A stretch of DNA of 64,000 nucleotides from Ryuthela nishihirai (taxonomy: Eukaryota > Arthropoda > Arachnida > Araneae > Heptathelidae), in contig JAWZYU010000028.1 in assembly GCA_038380435.1 (NCBI GenBank), forward strand, positions 20,630,201 through 20,694,200, in the 5' to 3' direction. A program made the translations under genes and the position numbers. Of this stretch, positions 10,347 through 22,679 are shown piece by piece (position 1 is the first letter of the stretch; each line of letters starts with the position of its first letter). A model generated the notes under the pieces. That model did no database searches and was not told the DNA's origin. It worked only from the letters and a program-made list of their open reading frames with translations.

Positions 10347-10738
10347 GGGGCGGGGGTGGCTCAGTCGGTAGCGCGCCAGACTCGTAATCTGTAGTTCTCA
10401 GGTTCGAGTCCTAGCTGGGTCAGCGTTGAGATTTATCTCCGCAAAATTCCCCGCCCTACCCACGGTCAGTAAGGGACACCGATGGGCTTGGAAAGGCCGC
10501 CGTCCGTCGGATGGGACGTTAAGCGTGGCCCCGTGTGCGGGAGAGCCATACCCTGTGCACGTTAAAGAACACGCTGGATGGCCTTGACGGGAGGCTACCA
10601 CCTGTCTCCCAACAGCTGTTCCAGTGGGTCCCCTCCCCCAACCTTCTCTGAGCCTTCGGGGTCCACGTGACCTGGCCATTTAGCCCGTGGTGTGCAAAAA
10701 TGTGCCGCTCAGAGGTAAAACAACCCAACCCAAATCAT
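10347..10738 (+). mobile_element. SINE-A copy, forward reference copy
   Basis: Full-length forward copy: GGGGCGGGGGTGGCTCAGTC head with A box (TGGCTCAGTCGGTAGC), anticodon arm CAG.CTCGTAATCTG, B box (GGTTCGAGTCC), body containing GACGTTAAGC and CACGTTAAAGAACACG, and tail ACAACCCAACCC. A perfect TSD CTCTCTTTAA lies at 10,337-10,346 and 10,739-10,748. The head is a tRNA relic (pol III promoter), not a tRNA gene, because the acceptor stem does not pair. Confidence 0.93.
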
Positions 10739-10748
10739 CTCTCTTTAA

Positions 10749-11765
10749 TCTCATTTAGTGTTATAAATCACTCTTGAAAGTGATTATTTTAAGACCAGCA
10801 ATTCTTCGAAATTGCAAGTTGAAATAAAAGTAGTGTTGAGGATCTTACAACTACTCGCATTGTTAACAAATTTATCTGTTCGTATCAGTTTTTCAGTCTC
10901 GTCCCGACTAACTTTTATTCCGTCAGTGTTTCGTTATGCTTTTTAAGGAAGTTGGTTTTTCAGAACATAAAGCACAAAGGATGTAGTAACATAAAAGCTT
11001 TGTCCAACTTGCCCTAGTTTCGTATGAAACATATCAATAAATACACAATACAAGGTCCACCGTCCAAGTAGTAAGAATCATTAACCATTCACCAGGTAGA
11101 GTTGTAATCGACCTTGCTTCGATACCATACTTCACTTACAACTGAAGAAGGGTTGCGAATCCGGCGAACATTTCGTATTGTAGTGCCCAGAATAAGAAAC
11201 TTAGTGAATCCATTGAAATTTCTAGATAATTCTAAGAACTGGCTAAGTTCTTTCGTTAATATTATTTTTTTCTTGCCAACTAGGATTCGGAAAATAGTAT
11301 CGAACTCTGGATAATTAAAACTATTTGCATATCTCGTGCATAAAATACTCCTCAAAATATGGAGTTCTTGATTTTTTACTTAAATAAACGATGAGTAAAA
11401 AATTTGAAGAAATAATGCTTTAGTAAGAAGAAATAATGCTTTCCAACTAAAGAACATTTTTACAATCATCTCTTAAAACAAAATATTAGCATTTTTTCAC
11501 CCACCCTCGGTGTAAGGGATCAACTCATTTTTGCCACTGGAAACTTCGTGACATTCACATTCTGCCACCAAAAGTTCAAAATTTTAACATAAATATGTCA
11601 TTTGAATATTATTTAAAATTTTGCAATTTTTAAAATTTTTACACAATTAGACGATGCAATTATAACGTTTGTTAGATTAGGAAAATGCTCTAAATATTTA
11701 ACTCACACAATACACTAATCGAGATTAACCATTAACATTTTGATGTCGTATATGAAACCTTTACT
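10749..11765. other. spacer without a recognisable gene
   Basis: AT-rich DNA. Overlapping open frames on both strands at 11,089-11,355 lack any recognised domain and look like chance. A short direct repeat AAGAAATAATGCTTT sits near 11,407 and 11,429. Confidence 0.4.
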
Positions 11766-11784
11766 CTTCAGTTAACGGCGGCGA

Positions 11785-12172
11785 GGGGCGGGGGTGGATC
11801 AATCGGTAGCACGCCAGGCTCGTAATCTGTAGTTCCCAGGTTCGAGTCCCAGCTGGGTCAGCGTTGAGATTTATCTCCGCAAAATTCCCCGCCCTGCCCA
11901 CGGTCAGTAGGGGACACCGATGGGCTTGAAAAGGCCGCCGTCCGTCGGATGGGATATTAAGCCGTGGCCCCGTGTGCGGGAGAGACATACCCTGTGCACG
12001 TTAAAGAACACGCTGGATGGCCTTGACGGGAGGCTACCATCTGTCTCCCAACAGCTGTTCCAGTGGGTCCCCTCCCCCAACCTTCTCTGAGCTTTCGGGT
12101 CCTTGTGGCCTGGCCATTTAGCCCATGGTGTGCAAAAAAATGCCGCTCACGGGTAAAACAACCCAACCCAAC
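11785..12172 (+). mobile_element. SINE-A copy S1 with mismatched flanks (recombinant)
   Basis: Complete forward SINE-A. The left flank ends CTTCAGTTAACG (11,766-11,777) but the right flank begins CCACTCTGAAAA (12,173). Each of these matches the flank of a different SINE-A: CTTCAGTTAACG recurs right of the copy at 24,038-24,423, and CCACTCTGAAAA flanks the copy at 24,978-25,325 on both sides. S1 is best read as a product of SINE-SINE recombination. Confidence 0.85.
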
Positions 12173-12343
12173 CCACTCTGAAAAACGCGCTATTTCATAC
12201 ACCTATCGGGTATTTTTTTCTGATCTCAGTGCGTGGCATAGATACTCTCTCTACATGTACCGCCATAATGCTTAAAAGCGGCTTTGCCACATTCTCCTAA
12301 CATAAAAGAGAATTTTAAAATATGGAGATATACGCGGTTCTCG

Positions 12344-13024
12344 GTTGGGTTGTTTTACCTCTGAGCGGCACTTTCTTTGCATGGGCTAAATGGCCAAGTC
12401 ACATGGGCCCCGAAGGCTCAGAGAAAGCTTGGGGATGGTACCCACTGGAATAGCTGTTGGGAGACAGATGGTAGCCTCCCGTCAAGGCCATCCAGCGTGT
12501 TCTTTAACGTGCACAGGGTATGGGTCTCTCGCACACAGGGGGAGGGGGTGGCTCAGTCGGTAGCGCGCCAGGCTCGTAATCTGTAGTTCCCAGGTTCGAG
12601 TCCCAGCTGGGTTAGCATTGAGATTTATCTCCGCAAAATTCCCCGCCCTGCCCACGGTCAGTAGGGGACACCGATGTGTTTGGAAAGGCCGCCGTCCGTC
12701 GGGTGGGACGTTAAACCGTGGCCCCGTGTCTGGGAGAGCCATACCCTGTGCACGTTAAAGAACACGCTGGATGGCCTTGACGGGAGGCTACCATCTATCT
12801 CCCAACAGCTGTTCCAGTGGGTCCCCTCCCCCAACCTTCTCTGAGCCTTCGGGGTCCATGTGACCTGGCCATTTAGCCCATGGTGTGCAAAAAAATGCCG
12901 CTCAGAGGTAAAACAACCCAACCCAAATCCCGCACACGGGGTCACGGCTTAACGTCCCATCCGACGGACGGCGACCTTTCCAAACCCATCGGTGTCCCCT
13001 ACTGACCGTGCGCAGGGCGAGGAA
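12344..13024 (-). mobile_element. SINE-A, headless, split by a nested SINE-A
   Basis: Reverse SINE-A in two parts (12,344-12,540 and 12,931-13,024), interrupted by a forward copy. The tRNA-like head is missing: the sequence passes from GCGCAGGGCGAGG directly into unique DNA. Confidence 0.88.
12541..12930 (+). mobile_element. SINE-A nested inside another SINE-A
   Basis: Forward, full length. The TSD CGCACACAGGG / CGCACACGGGG (12,530 and 12,931) lies within the host SINE-A. The same nest exists at 25,693-26,083 in unit 2, so it predates the duplication. Confidence 0.9.
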
Positions 13025-13298
13025 TCACGCGATTCTGATTTTATTGCATTGCAAGTAACAATAGCTTCAGCGAAAAGTTCTTTCGAAGAAGTTCCAATCC
13101 GTCCGTTCTATTTCATCATTCGTGAAATTTAAGTTATTGTTATATTTGTTCGTTATTTTCATTGTTTTAAGATTTTGAATTAATTTTTTTATTAGCAGCC
13201 AATGTGATGCGAAGTCTTCGCCGTTTCGTGATGACACGGAAAAGTAATCCGGACGGTGTGTTGGGAGAGTTACGAAGTCACTTAAAAGTTGAAGGAGA

Positions 13299-13385
13299 GA
13301 TGCTTGTTAGAACAGAACTTGTTATGACAGATGCTTGTTAGAACAGAACTTGTTATGACAAATGCTTCTTAGAACATTTAAAAAG
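13299..13385. repeat. 31-bp tandem repeat, short allele
   Basis: GATGCTTGTTAGAACAGAAC plus CTTGTTATGACA-type spacer, a period of 31 bp with between two and three copies. The duplicated unit at 26,451-26,617 has about five or six copies. Confidence 0.8.
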
Positions 13386-15438
13386 AAGTATAGGTGTTTT
13401 TAAGAAATGAACTTTAATACAAGGTAAATTTCTTTCATAATGATTAGTTTGCAGTACGTAACTATCATAGCACGTTTTTCATTGCATTTTAATATAACGA
13501 AATTTCATTATAATGAATGAATTTCTGTCCATGCTATTATTCTAGGACAGCGGTTCTCAACCTTTTATGCTTCACGTACCCCCTGGAAATGTGTATGTAA
13601 CTGGTGTACCCCTTGCATAGATAGATAAAACTATAGTTATAGTATAACAATGGGAATAAAATAAAACATGTATATCAGTGGTTCTCAACCTTTTATGCTT
13701 CACGTACCCCCTGGAAATGTGTATGGAACTGGTGTACCCCTTGTATAGATAGATAAAACTATAGTTATAGTATAACAATGGGAATAAAATAAAACATATA
13801 TATCAGTGGTTCTCAAACTTTTATGCTTCACGTACCCCCTGGAAATGTGTATATAACTGGCATAACCCTTGTATAGATAGATAAAACTATAGTTATAGTA
13901 TAACAATGGGAATAAAATAAAACATATATATATATATCAGTGGTTCTCAACCTTTTATGCTTCACGTACCCCCTGGAAATGTGTATATAACTGGCATATC
14001 CCTTGTTTAGATAGATAAAACTATAGTTATAGTATAACAATGGGAATAAAATAAAACATATATATCAGTGGTTCTCAACATTTTATGCTTCACGTACCCC
14101 CTGGAAATGTGTATGTAACTGGTGTACCCCTTGTATAGATACATAAAACTATAGTTATAGTATAACAATGGGAATAAAATAAAACATGTATATCAGTGGT
14201 TCTCAACCTTTTATGCTTCACGTACCCCCTGGAAATGTGTATGGAACTGGTGTACCCCTTGTATAGATACATAAAACTATAGTTATAGTATAACAATGGG
14301 AATAAAATAAAACATGTATATCAGTGGTTCTCAACCTTTTATGCTTCACGTACCCCCTGGAAATGTGTATGGAACTGGTGTACCCCTTGTATAGATAGAT
14401 AAAACTATAGTTATAGTATAACAATGGGAATAAAATAAAACATATATATCAGTGGTTCTCAAACTTTTATGCTTCACGTACCCCCTGGAAATGTGTATAT
14501 AACTGGCATAACCCTTGTATAGATAGATAAAACTATAGTTATAGTATAACAGTGGGAATAAAATAAAACATATATATATATATCAGTGGTTCTCAACCTT
14601 TTATGCTTCACGTACCCCCTGGAAATGTGTATATAACTGGCATATCCCTTGTTTAGATAGATAAAACTATAGTTATAGTATAACAATGGGAATAAAATAA
14701 AACATATATATCAGTGGTTCTCAACATTTTATGCTTCACGTACCCCCTGGAAATTTGTATGTAACTGGTGTACCCCTTGTATAGATAGATAAAACTATAG
14801 TTATAGTATAACAATGGGAATAAAATAAAACATATATATCAGTGGTTCTCAACCTTTTATGCTTCACGTACCCCCTGGAAATGTGCATGTAACTGACGTA
14901 CCCCTTGTGTAGATAGATAAAACTATAGTTATAGTATAACAATGGGAATCAAATAAAACATTTATATCAGTGGTTCTCAACCTTTTATGCTTCACGTACC
15001 CCCTGAAATGTGTATGTTACTGGCGTACCCCTTGTATAGATAGATAAAACTATAGTTATAGTATAACAATGGGAATAAAATAAAACATATATATCAGTGG
15101 TTCTCAACCTTTTATGCTTCACGTACCCCCTGGAAATGTACATGTAACTGATGTACCCCTTGTGTAGATAGATAAAACTATAGTTATAGTATAACAATGG
15201 GAATAAAATAAAACATTTATATCAGTTTTTCTCAACCTTTTATGCTTCACGTACCCCCTGGAAATGTGTAGTTTACTGGCGTACCCCTTGTATAGATAGA
15301 TAAAACTATAGTTATAGTATAACAATGGGAATAAAATAAAACATATATATCAGTGGTTCTCAAACTTTTATGCTTCACGTACCCCCTGGAAATAAGTATA
15401 TAACTAGCATACCCCTTGTATAGATAGATAAAACTATA

Positions 15439-16017
15439 GTTATCTTATCGTTCAAATTTCGTGGGGAGGTAGGGAATACGTCAGGAAACCGATTTCACAT
15501 AGGAAAGTATGTTCGCAAATGTACGCATGCGTATGTAGAGGGCGCTGTGTGTACCCAACCAGTGTACAGCTCGCCCGACCACTCCCGCTGTCATCAGTGT
15601 ACGAGCTGACTTACTAGTGATAAGATGAATCGTTTTACGCATCAAGAGCTAGCGGATATGCATCTCGCATATGGGGCAGCTGGGGTAAGCGGCCGCCGAG
15701 CTAGGCAGGTTTACGAAGACCGATACCCCAACAGAAGAATGCCGCAGCATCAAATGTTTGCACGTGTGCATCGCAATCCTGTGTCCTTGTAACTGGTCGC
15801 AATTTTGAGCACCTACTGTGAACCTTTACTTTACCTTGTTGGAATAAAAGTCACATTCGTTACCACTTAACTGTACTGTTTCCTTGTGTTCACTTTACTT
15901 GTCCATTTTGTTCATGTACATGACGTTTGCGGACATACTTTCCTAGGTGAAATCGGTTTCCTGACGTATTCCCTACCTCCTAACGAAATTTGAACGATAA
16001 GTTTTGAATCACCCTGT
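15439..16017 (+). mobile_element. DUF4817-type transposon, deletion derivative, inside the satellite
   Basis: Present only in unit 1. The ends are long inverted repeats (about 75 bp): CTTATCGTTCAAATTTCGT... at 15,439 and its reverse complement before TTTTGAATCACCCTG at the right. The outermost bases are missing on the left. Insertion broke a monomer after TAGTTAT and resumed at TATCAGTGG, so about 40 bp of the monomer is lost. Confidence 0.8.
15625..15792 (+). pseudogene. DUF4817-type transposase N-terminus, truncated (55 aa)
   Basis: ATG at 15,625. The product begins MNRFTHQELADMHLAYGAAG and continues through RRARQVYEDRYPNRRMPQHQ and FARVHRNPVSL to a TAA at 15,790-15,792. It keeps the N-terminal DUF4817 motif (ADMH.AYG...RARQ.Y..R.PNRR.P.H..F.RVH) and then stops. 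The catalytic domain is deleted, so the element is non-autonomous. Confidence 0.75.
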
Positions 16018-19000
16018 ATATCAGTGGTTCTCAACCTTTTATGGTTCACGTACCCCCTGGAAATGTGTATGTAACTGGCGTACCCCTTGTATAGATAGAT
16101 AAAACTATAGTTATAGTATAACAATGGGAATAAAATAAAACATATATATCAGTGGTTCTCAACCTTTTATTCTTCACGTACCCCTTGAAAATGTGTATAT
16201 AACTGGCATACCCCTTGTATAGATAGATAAAACTATAGTTATAGTATAACAATGGGAATAAAATAAAACATATATAGCAGTGGTTCTCAACCTTTTATGC
16301 TTCACGTACCCCCTGGAAATGTGTATATAACTGGCATACCCCTTGTATAGATAGATAAAACTATAGTTATAGTATAACAATGGGAATAAAATAAAACATA
16401 TATAGCAGTGGTTCTCAATCCTTTATGCTTCACGTACCCCCTGGAAATGTGTATGTAACTGGCGTACCCCTTGTATAGATATATAAAACTATAGTTATAG
16501 TATAACAATGGGAATAAACTAAAACATATATATCAGTGGTTCTCAACCTTTTATGCTTCACGTACCCCTTGAAAATGTGTATATAACTGGCATACCCCTT
16601 GTATAGATAGATAAAACTATAGTTATAGTATAACAATGGGAATAAAATAAAACATATATATCAGTGGTTCTCAACCTTTTATGCTTCACGTACCCCTGGA
16701 AATGTGTATATAACTGGCATACCCCTTGTATAGATAGATAAAACTATAGTTATAGTATAACAATGGGAATAAAATAAAACATATATATCAGTGGTTCTCA
16801 ACCTTTTATGCTTCACGTACCCCCTGGAAATGTGTGTGTAACTGGCGTACCCCTTGTATAGATAGATAAAACTATAGTTATAGTATAACAATGGGAATAA
16901 AATAAAACATATATATCAGTGGTTCTCAACCTTTTATGCTTCACGTACCCCTTGAAAATGTGTATATAACTTGCATACCCCTTGTATAGATAGATAAAAC
17001 TATAGTTATAGTATAACAATGGGAATAAAATAAAACATATATAGCAGTGGTTCTCAAACTTTTATGCTTCACGTACCCCCTGGAAATGTGTATATAACTG
17101 GCATACCCCTTGTATAGATAGATAAAACTATAGTTATAGTATAACAATGGGAATAAAATAAAACATATATAGCAGTGGTTCTCAATCTTTTATGCTTCAC
17201 GTACCCCCTGGAAATGTGTATGTAACTGACGTACCCCTTGTGTAGATAGATAAAACTATAGTTATAGTATGACAATGGGAATAAAATAAAACATATATAT
17301 CAGTATTTCTTAACCTTTTATGCTTCACGTACCCCCTGGAAATGTGTATATAACTGGCATACCCCTTGTATAGATAGATAAAACTATAGTTATAGTATAA
17401 CAATGGGAATAAAATAAAACATACGTATCAGTGGTTCTCAACTTTTATGCTTCACGTACCCCCTGGGAGTGTTATGTAACTGGCGTACCCCTTGTATAGA
17501 TAGATAAAACTATAGTTGCAGTATAACAATGGGAATAAAATAAAACATTTATATCAGTGGTTTTCAACCTTTTATGCTTCACCAACCCCCTGGAAATGTG
17601 TATGTAACTGGCGTACTCCTTGTATAGATAGATAAAACTATAGTTATAGTATAACAATGGGAATAAAATAAAACATATATATCAGTGGTTCTCAAACTTT
17701 TATGCTTCACGTACCCCCTGGAAATGTGCATGTAACTGACGTACCCATTGTGTAGATAGATAAAACTATAGTTATAGTATAACAATGGGAATAAAATAAA
17801 AATCAGTATATCTCAAACTTTTATGCTTCACGTACCCCCTGGAAATGTATATGTTACTGGCGTACCCCTTGTATAGATAGATAAAACTATAGTTATAGTA
17901 TAACAATGGGAATAAAATAAAACATATATATCAGTGGTTCTCAACCTTTTATGCTTCACGTACCCCCTGGAAATGTGCATGTAACTGACGTACCCCTTGT
18001 GTGGATAGATAAAACTATAGTTATAGTATAACAATGGGAATAAAATAAAACATTTATATCAGTGGTTCTCAACCTTTTATGCTTCACGTACCCCCTGGAA
18101 ATGTGTATGTTACTGGCGTACCCCTTGTATAGATAGATAAAACTATAGTTATAGTATAACAATGGGAATAAAATAAAACATATATATCAGTGGTTCTCAA
18201 CCTTTTATGCTTCACGTACCCCCTGGAAATGTGCATGTAACGGACGTACCCCTTGTGGAGATAGATAAAACTATAGTTATAGTATAACAATGGGAATAAA
18301 ATAAAACATTTTTATCAGTGGTTCTCAACCTTTTATGCTTCACGTACCCCCGGGAAATGTGTATGTTACTGGCGTACCCTTGTATAGATAGATAAAACTA
18401 TAGTTATAGTATAACAATGGGAATAAAATAAAACATATATATCAATGGTTCTCAACCTTTTATGCTTCACGTACCCCCTGGAAATGTGCATGTAACTGAC
18501 GTACCCCTTGTGTAGATAGATAAAACTATAGTTATAATATAACAATGGGAATAAAATAAAACATTTATATCAGTGGTTCTCAACCTTTTATGCTTCACGT
18601 ACCCCCTGGAAATGTGTATATAACTGGCTACCCCTTGTATAGATAGATAAAACTATAGTTATAGTATAACAATGGGAATAAAATAAAACATATATATCAG
18701 TGGTTCTCACCTTTTATGCTTCACATACCCCCTGGAAATGTGTATATAACTGGCTACCCCTTGTATAGATAGATAAAACTATAGTTATAGTATAACAATG
18801 GGAATAAAATAAAACATATATATCAGTGGTTCTCAACCTTTTATGCTTCACGTACCCCCTGGAAATGTGTATGCAACTGGCGTACCCCTTGTATAGATAG
18901 ATAAAACTATAGTTATAGTATAACAATGGGAATAAAATAAAACATTTATATCAGTGGTTCTCAACCTTTTATGCTTCACGTACCCCATGGAAATGTGTAT

Positions 19001-21436
19001 GTAACTGGCGTACCCCTTGTATAGATAGATAAAACTATAGTTATAGTATAACAATGGGAATAAAATAAAACATATATATCAGTGGTTCTCAACCTTTTAT
19101 GCTTCACGTACCCCCTGCAAATGTGTATATAACTGGCTACCCCTTGTATAGATAGATAAAACTATAGTTATAGTATAACAATGGGAATAAAATAAAACAT
19201 ATATATCAGTGGTTCTCACCTTTTATGCTTCACATACCCCCTGGAAATGTGTATATAACTGGCTACCCCTTGTATAGATAGATAAAACTATAGTTACAGT
19301 ATAACAATGGGAATAAAATAAAACATATATATCAGTGGTTCTCAACCTTTTTTGCTTCACGTACCCCCTGGAAATGTGCATGTAACTGACGTACCCCTTG
19401 TGTAGATAGATAAAACTATAGTTATAGTATAACAATGTGAATAAAATAAAACATTTATATCAGTGGTTCTCAACCTTTTATGCTTCACGTACCCCCTGGA
19501 AATGTGTATGTTACTGGCGTACCCCTTGTATAGATAGATAAAACTATAGTTATAGTATAACAATGGGAATAAAATAAAACATATATATCAGTGGTTCTCA
19601 ACCTTTTATGCTTCACGTACCTCCTGGAAATGTGCACGTAACTGACGTACCCCTTGTGTAGATAGATAAAACTATAGTTATAGTATAAGAATGGGAATAA
19701 AATAAAACATTTATATCAGTGGTTCTCAACCTTTTATGCTTCACGTACCCCCTGGAAATGTGTATGTTACTGGCGTACCCCTTGTATGGATAGATAAAAC
19801 TATAGTTATAGTATAACAATGGGAATAAAATAAAACATTTATATCAGTGGTTCTCAACCTTTTATGCTTCACGTACCCCCTGGAAATGTGTATGTTACTG
19901 GCGTACCCCTTGTATAGATAGATAAAACTATAGTTATAGTATAACAATGGGAATAAAATAAAACATATATATCAGTGGTTCTCAACCTTTTATGCTTCAC
20001 GTACCCCCTGGAAATGTGTATGTTACTGGCGTACCCCTTGTATTGATAGATAAAACTATAGTTATAGTATAACAATGGGAATAAAATAAAACATATATAT
20101 CAGTGGTTCTCAACCTTTTATGCTTCACGTACCCCCCGGAAATGTGTATGCAACTGGCGTGCCCCTTGTATAGATAGATAAAACTATAGTTATAGTATAA
20201 CAATGGGAATAAAATAAAACATTTATATCAGTGGTTCTCAACCTTTTATGCTTCACGTACCCCCCGGAAATGTGTATGCAACTGGCGTGCCCCTTGTATA
20301 GATAGATAAAACTATAGTTATAGTATAACAATGGGAATAAAATAAAACATTTATATCAGTGGTTCTCAACCTTTTATGCTTCACGTACCCCCTGGAAATG
20401 TGTATGTAACTGGCGTACCCCTTGTATAGATAGATAAAACTATAGTTATAGTATAACAATGGGAATAAAATAAAACATTTATATCAGTGGTTCTCAACCT
20501 TTTATGCTTCACGTACCCCCTGGAAATGTGTATGTTACTGGCGTACGCCTTGTATAGATAGATAAAACTATAGTTATAATATAACAATGGGAATAAAATA
20601 AAACATATATATCAGTGGTTCTCAACCTTTTATGCTTCACGTACCCCCTGGAAATGTGTATATAATTGGCTACCCCTTGTATAGATAGATAAAACTATAG
20701 TTATAGTATAACAATGGGAATAAAATAAAACATATATATCAGTGGTTCTCAACCTTTTATGCTTCACGTACCCCCTGGAAATGTGTATGTAACTGACGTA
20801 CCCCTTGTGTAGATAGGTAAAACTATAGTTATAGTATAACAATGGGAATAAAATAAAACATTTATATCAGTGGTTCTCAACCTTTTATGCTTCACGTACC
20901 CCCTGGAAATGTGCATGTAACTGACGTACCCCTTGTGTAGGGAGATAAAACTATAGTTATAGTATAACAATGGGAACAAAATAAAACATATATATCAGTG
21001 GTTCTCAACCTTTTATGCTTCACGTACCCCTTGGAAATGTGTATGTAACTGGCATACCCCTTGTTTAGATAGATAAAACTATAGTTATAGTATAACAATG
21101 GGAATAAAATAAAACATATATATCAGTGGTTCTCAACCTTTTATGCTTCACGTACCCCCTGGAAATGTGCATGTAACTGACGTACCCCTTGTGTAGGGAG
21201 ATAAAACTATAGTTATAGTATAACAATGGGAATAAAATAAAACATATATACACACACACACATTAAATTTTGTATTCATAAATTACATATATCGAAAACC
21301 ACAAAAAATGACATTTTTGGACAGCAGTGTTGCCAACTTAACGACTTTGTTACTAGATCTAGAGACTTTTGAGCTCTCACGGCGTACCCCAAAAAATGTT
21401 ACCGCGTACCCCACGTTGAGAACCCCTGTTCCAGAA

Positions 21437-22053
21437 TAATGTGGCAACATCGCTTTGAAGTACACTGCCCCCTGTAGTGAGATAGACAAAAATGCGTGCC
21501 AGGCGATAGATAAACAATAGCACGTGATTCATTCTGCCGTGATTGATGATTCCTCATTGGAGGCCTCATTTTTGAGCCCCTCAATGGAGACTAATTTCAC
21601 CATGATCTTAAAACACCTTATATCTTGAACACAACGTTTAAATTATGCACAGTTGCTATATACTAAAATGTATATTGTACAAGGATTTTTATTTTTGGAA
21701 AATACTTTGTTTAAGGATTTTTATTTTCAAAATTTCGTTATACTGGTCATATTTTTTGTATCGGAATAAGTGTTTATTTCGTTGAATTTTAATTTTCGCT
21801 CTGCTGGTATTCGTTAGAATGAAATAATTTTACATAGAGATAAATAGTAAACAGGTCGGGGTCGAGAAAAAATTTGTTTACCGAATATTTCGTTATTCTG
21901 GAGTTTATTATGCTGACATTTCATTGCATTTTGTTAAATTTCTTGTGTAATAATACAAATCTCTGTTGTAAACTATCTGGTGTCGAATTTCAGCATTTAG
22001 AGCATCAAGAAGCGTTTTTCCCACTGAGATTTAAAGCGGCTTTGCCACATTTT
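21437..22053. other. segment between the hAT element and the next SINE, no gene
   Basis: AT-rich and duplicated at 29,566-30,150. Ends with AAAGCGGCTTTGCCACATT, which also occurs at about 12,276, before the nested SINEs, so part of this segment is an older dispersed repeat. Confidence 0.5.
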
Positions 22054-22069
22054 CCTAGCATAAAAGGGG

Positions 22070-22452
22070 CAGGGGTGGCTTAGTCGGTAGCGCGCCAGGC
22101 TCGTAATCTGTAGTTCCCAGGTTCGAGTCCCAGCTGGGTCAGCGTTGAGATTTATCTCCGCAAAATTCCCCTCCCTGCCCACGGTCAGTAGTGGACACCG
22201 ATGGGCTTGGAAAGGCCGCCATCCGTCGGATGGTACGTTAAGCTGTGGACCCGTGTGCGAGAGAGCCATCATACCCTGTGCACGTTAAAGAACACGCTAG
22301 ATGGCCTTGACGGGAGGCTACCATCTGTCTCCCAACAGCTCTTCCAGTGGGTCCCCTCCCCCAACCTTCTCTGAGCCTTCGGGGTCCATGTGACCTGGCC
22401 ATTTAGCCCATGGTGTGCAAAAAAGTGCCGCTCAGAGGTAAAACAACCCAAC
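22070..22452 (+). mobile_element. SINE-A copy
   Basis: Forward, full length. TSD CCTAGCATAAAAGGGG (22,054) / CCTAGCATAAAGGGG (22,453). Orthologous within the duplication to 30,167-30,548, with a 3-bp difference (ATC) near 22,268. Confidence 0.92.
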
Positions 22453-22679
22453 CCTAGCATAAAGGGGATTTAGAAATTTGGAGAGCTATGCGATTCTGCT
22501 TGCATTGAATTGCACGCAACAGTAGCGTCAGCGGAAGGTTCAAAACTTTTCGATTCCTTTGCAGGTTCCGAAAACATCAAAACAAATGCCTTGTGGGTCG
22601 CAAAGGATGTATTCAGTTTAAAGGTTTCAGCATCCTGTGTGGAAAATGAATTTCCCCATCCCGTCCGTCAGCCTAAAGG

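Larger units (their letters stand above)
13549..21245. repeat. 128-bp satellite array, about 55 monomers (unit 1)
   Basis: The monomer starts CAGTGGTTCTCAACCTTTTA, continues TGCTTCACGTACCCCCTGG, GGCGTACCCCTTGTATAGAT, a TAGTTATAG block and AATAAAATAAAACATATATAT. Most units are 128 bp. Length variants come from the (TA)n at the junction. Each monomer begins with the element's own left terminal repeat. Divergence between monomers is low. The recurring overlapping frames of 60-70 codons on the minus strand (MLYYNYSFIYL...) are read-through of the repeat, shifting frame because 128 is not a multiple of three. Confidence 0.96.
13549..21428. mobile_element. hAT-type element filled by the 128-bp satellite, unit 1
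   Basis: The left end CAGCGGTTCTCAACC begins at 13,549. The right end reads GTTGAGAACCCCTG, ending at 21,428, and is its inverted counterpart. Flanking 8-mers are TTCTAGGA (13,541-13,548) and TTCCAGAA (21,429-21,436), two mismatches. The sister copy in unit 2 has a perfect TTCTAGGA pair, confirming an 8-bp hAT-type TSD. No transposase is present. The interior is the satellite array plus about 190 bp of unique right-end DNA containing (CA)n and two GCGTACCCC motifs. Confidence 0.82.

Noticed and set aside
10347..10425. tRNA genes at the many TGGCTCAGTCGGTAGC...GGTTCGAGTCC sequences
   Set aside because: Boxes A and B are present but the acceptor stem does not pair and each is fused to the SINE body with TSDs outside. 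They are SINE heads.
13549..21245. CRISPR-like array or minisatellite gene cluster
   Set aside because: The units are contiguous near-identical 128-mers without unique spacers, in a eukaryotic transposon context.
13572..21259. Dozens of conserved 60-70-codon minus-strand frames (MLYYNYSFIYL...), looking like a gene family
   Set aside because: They are read-through of the 128-bp satellite in shifting frames. 128 is not a multiple of three, each frame overlaps the next, and the similarity follows the DNA repeat.
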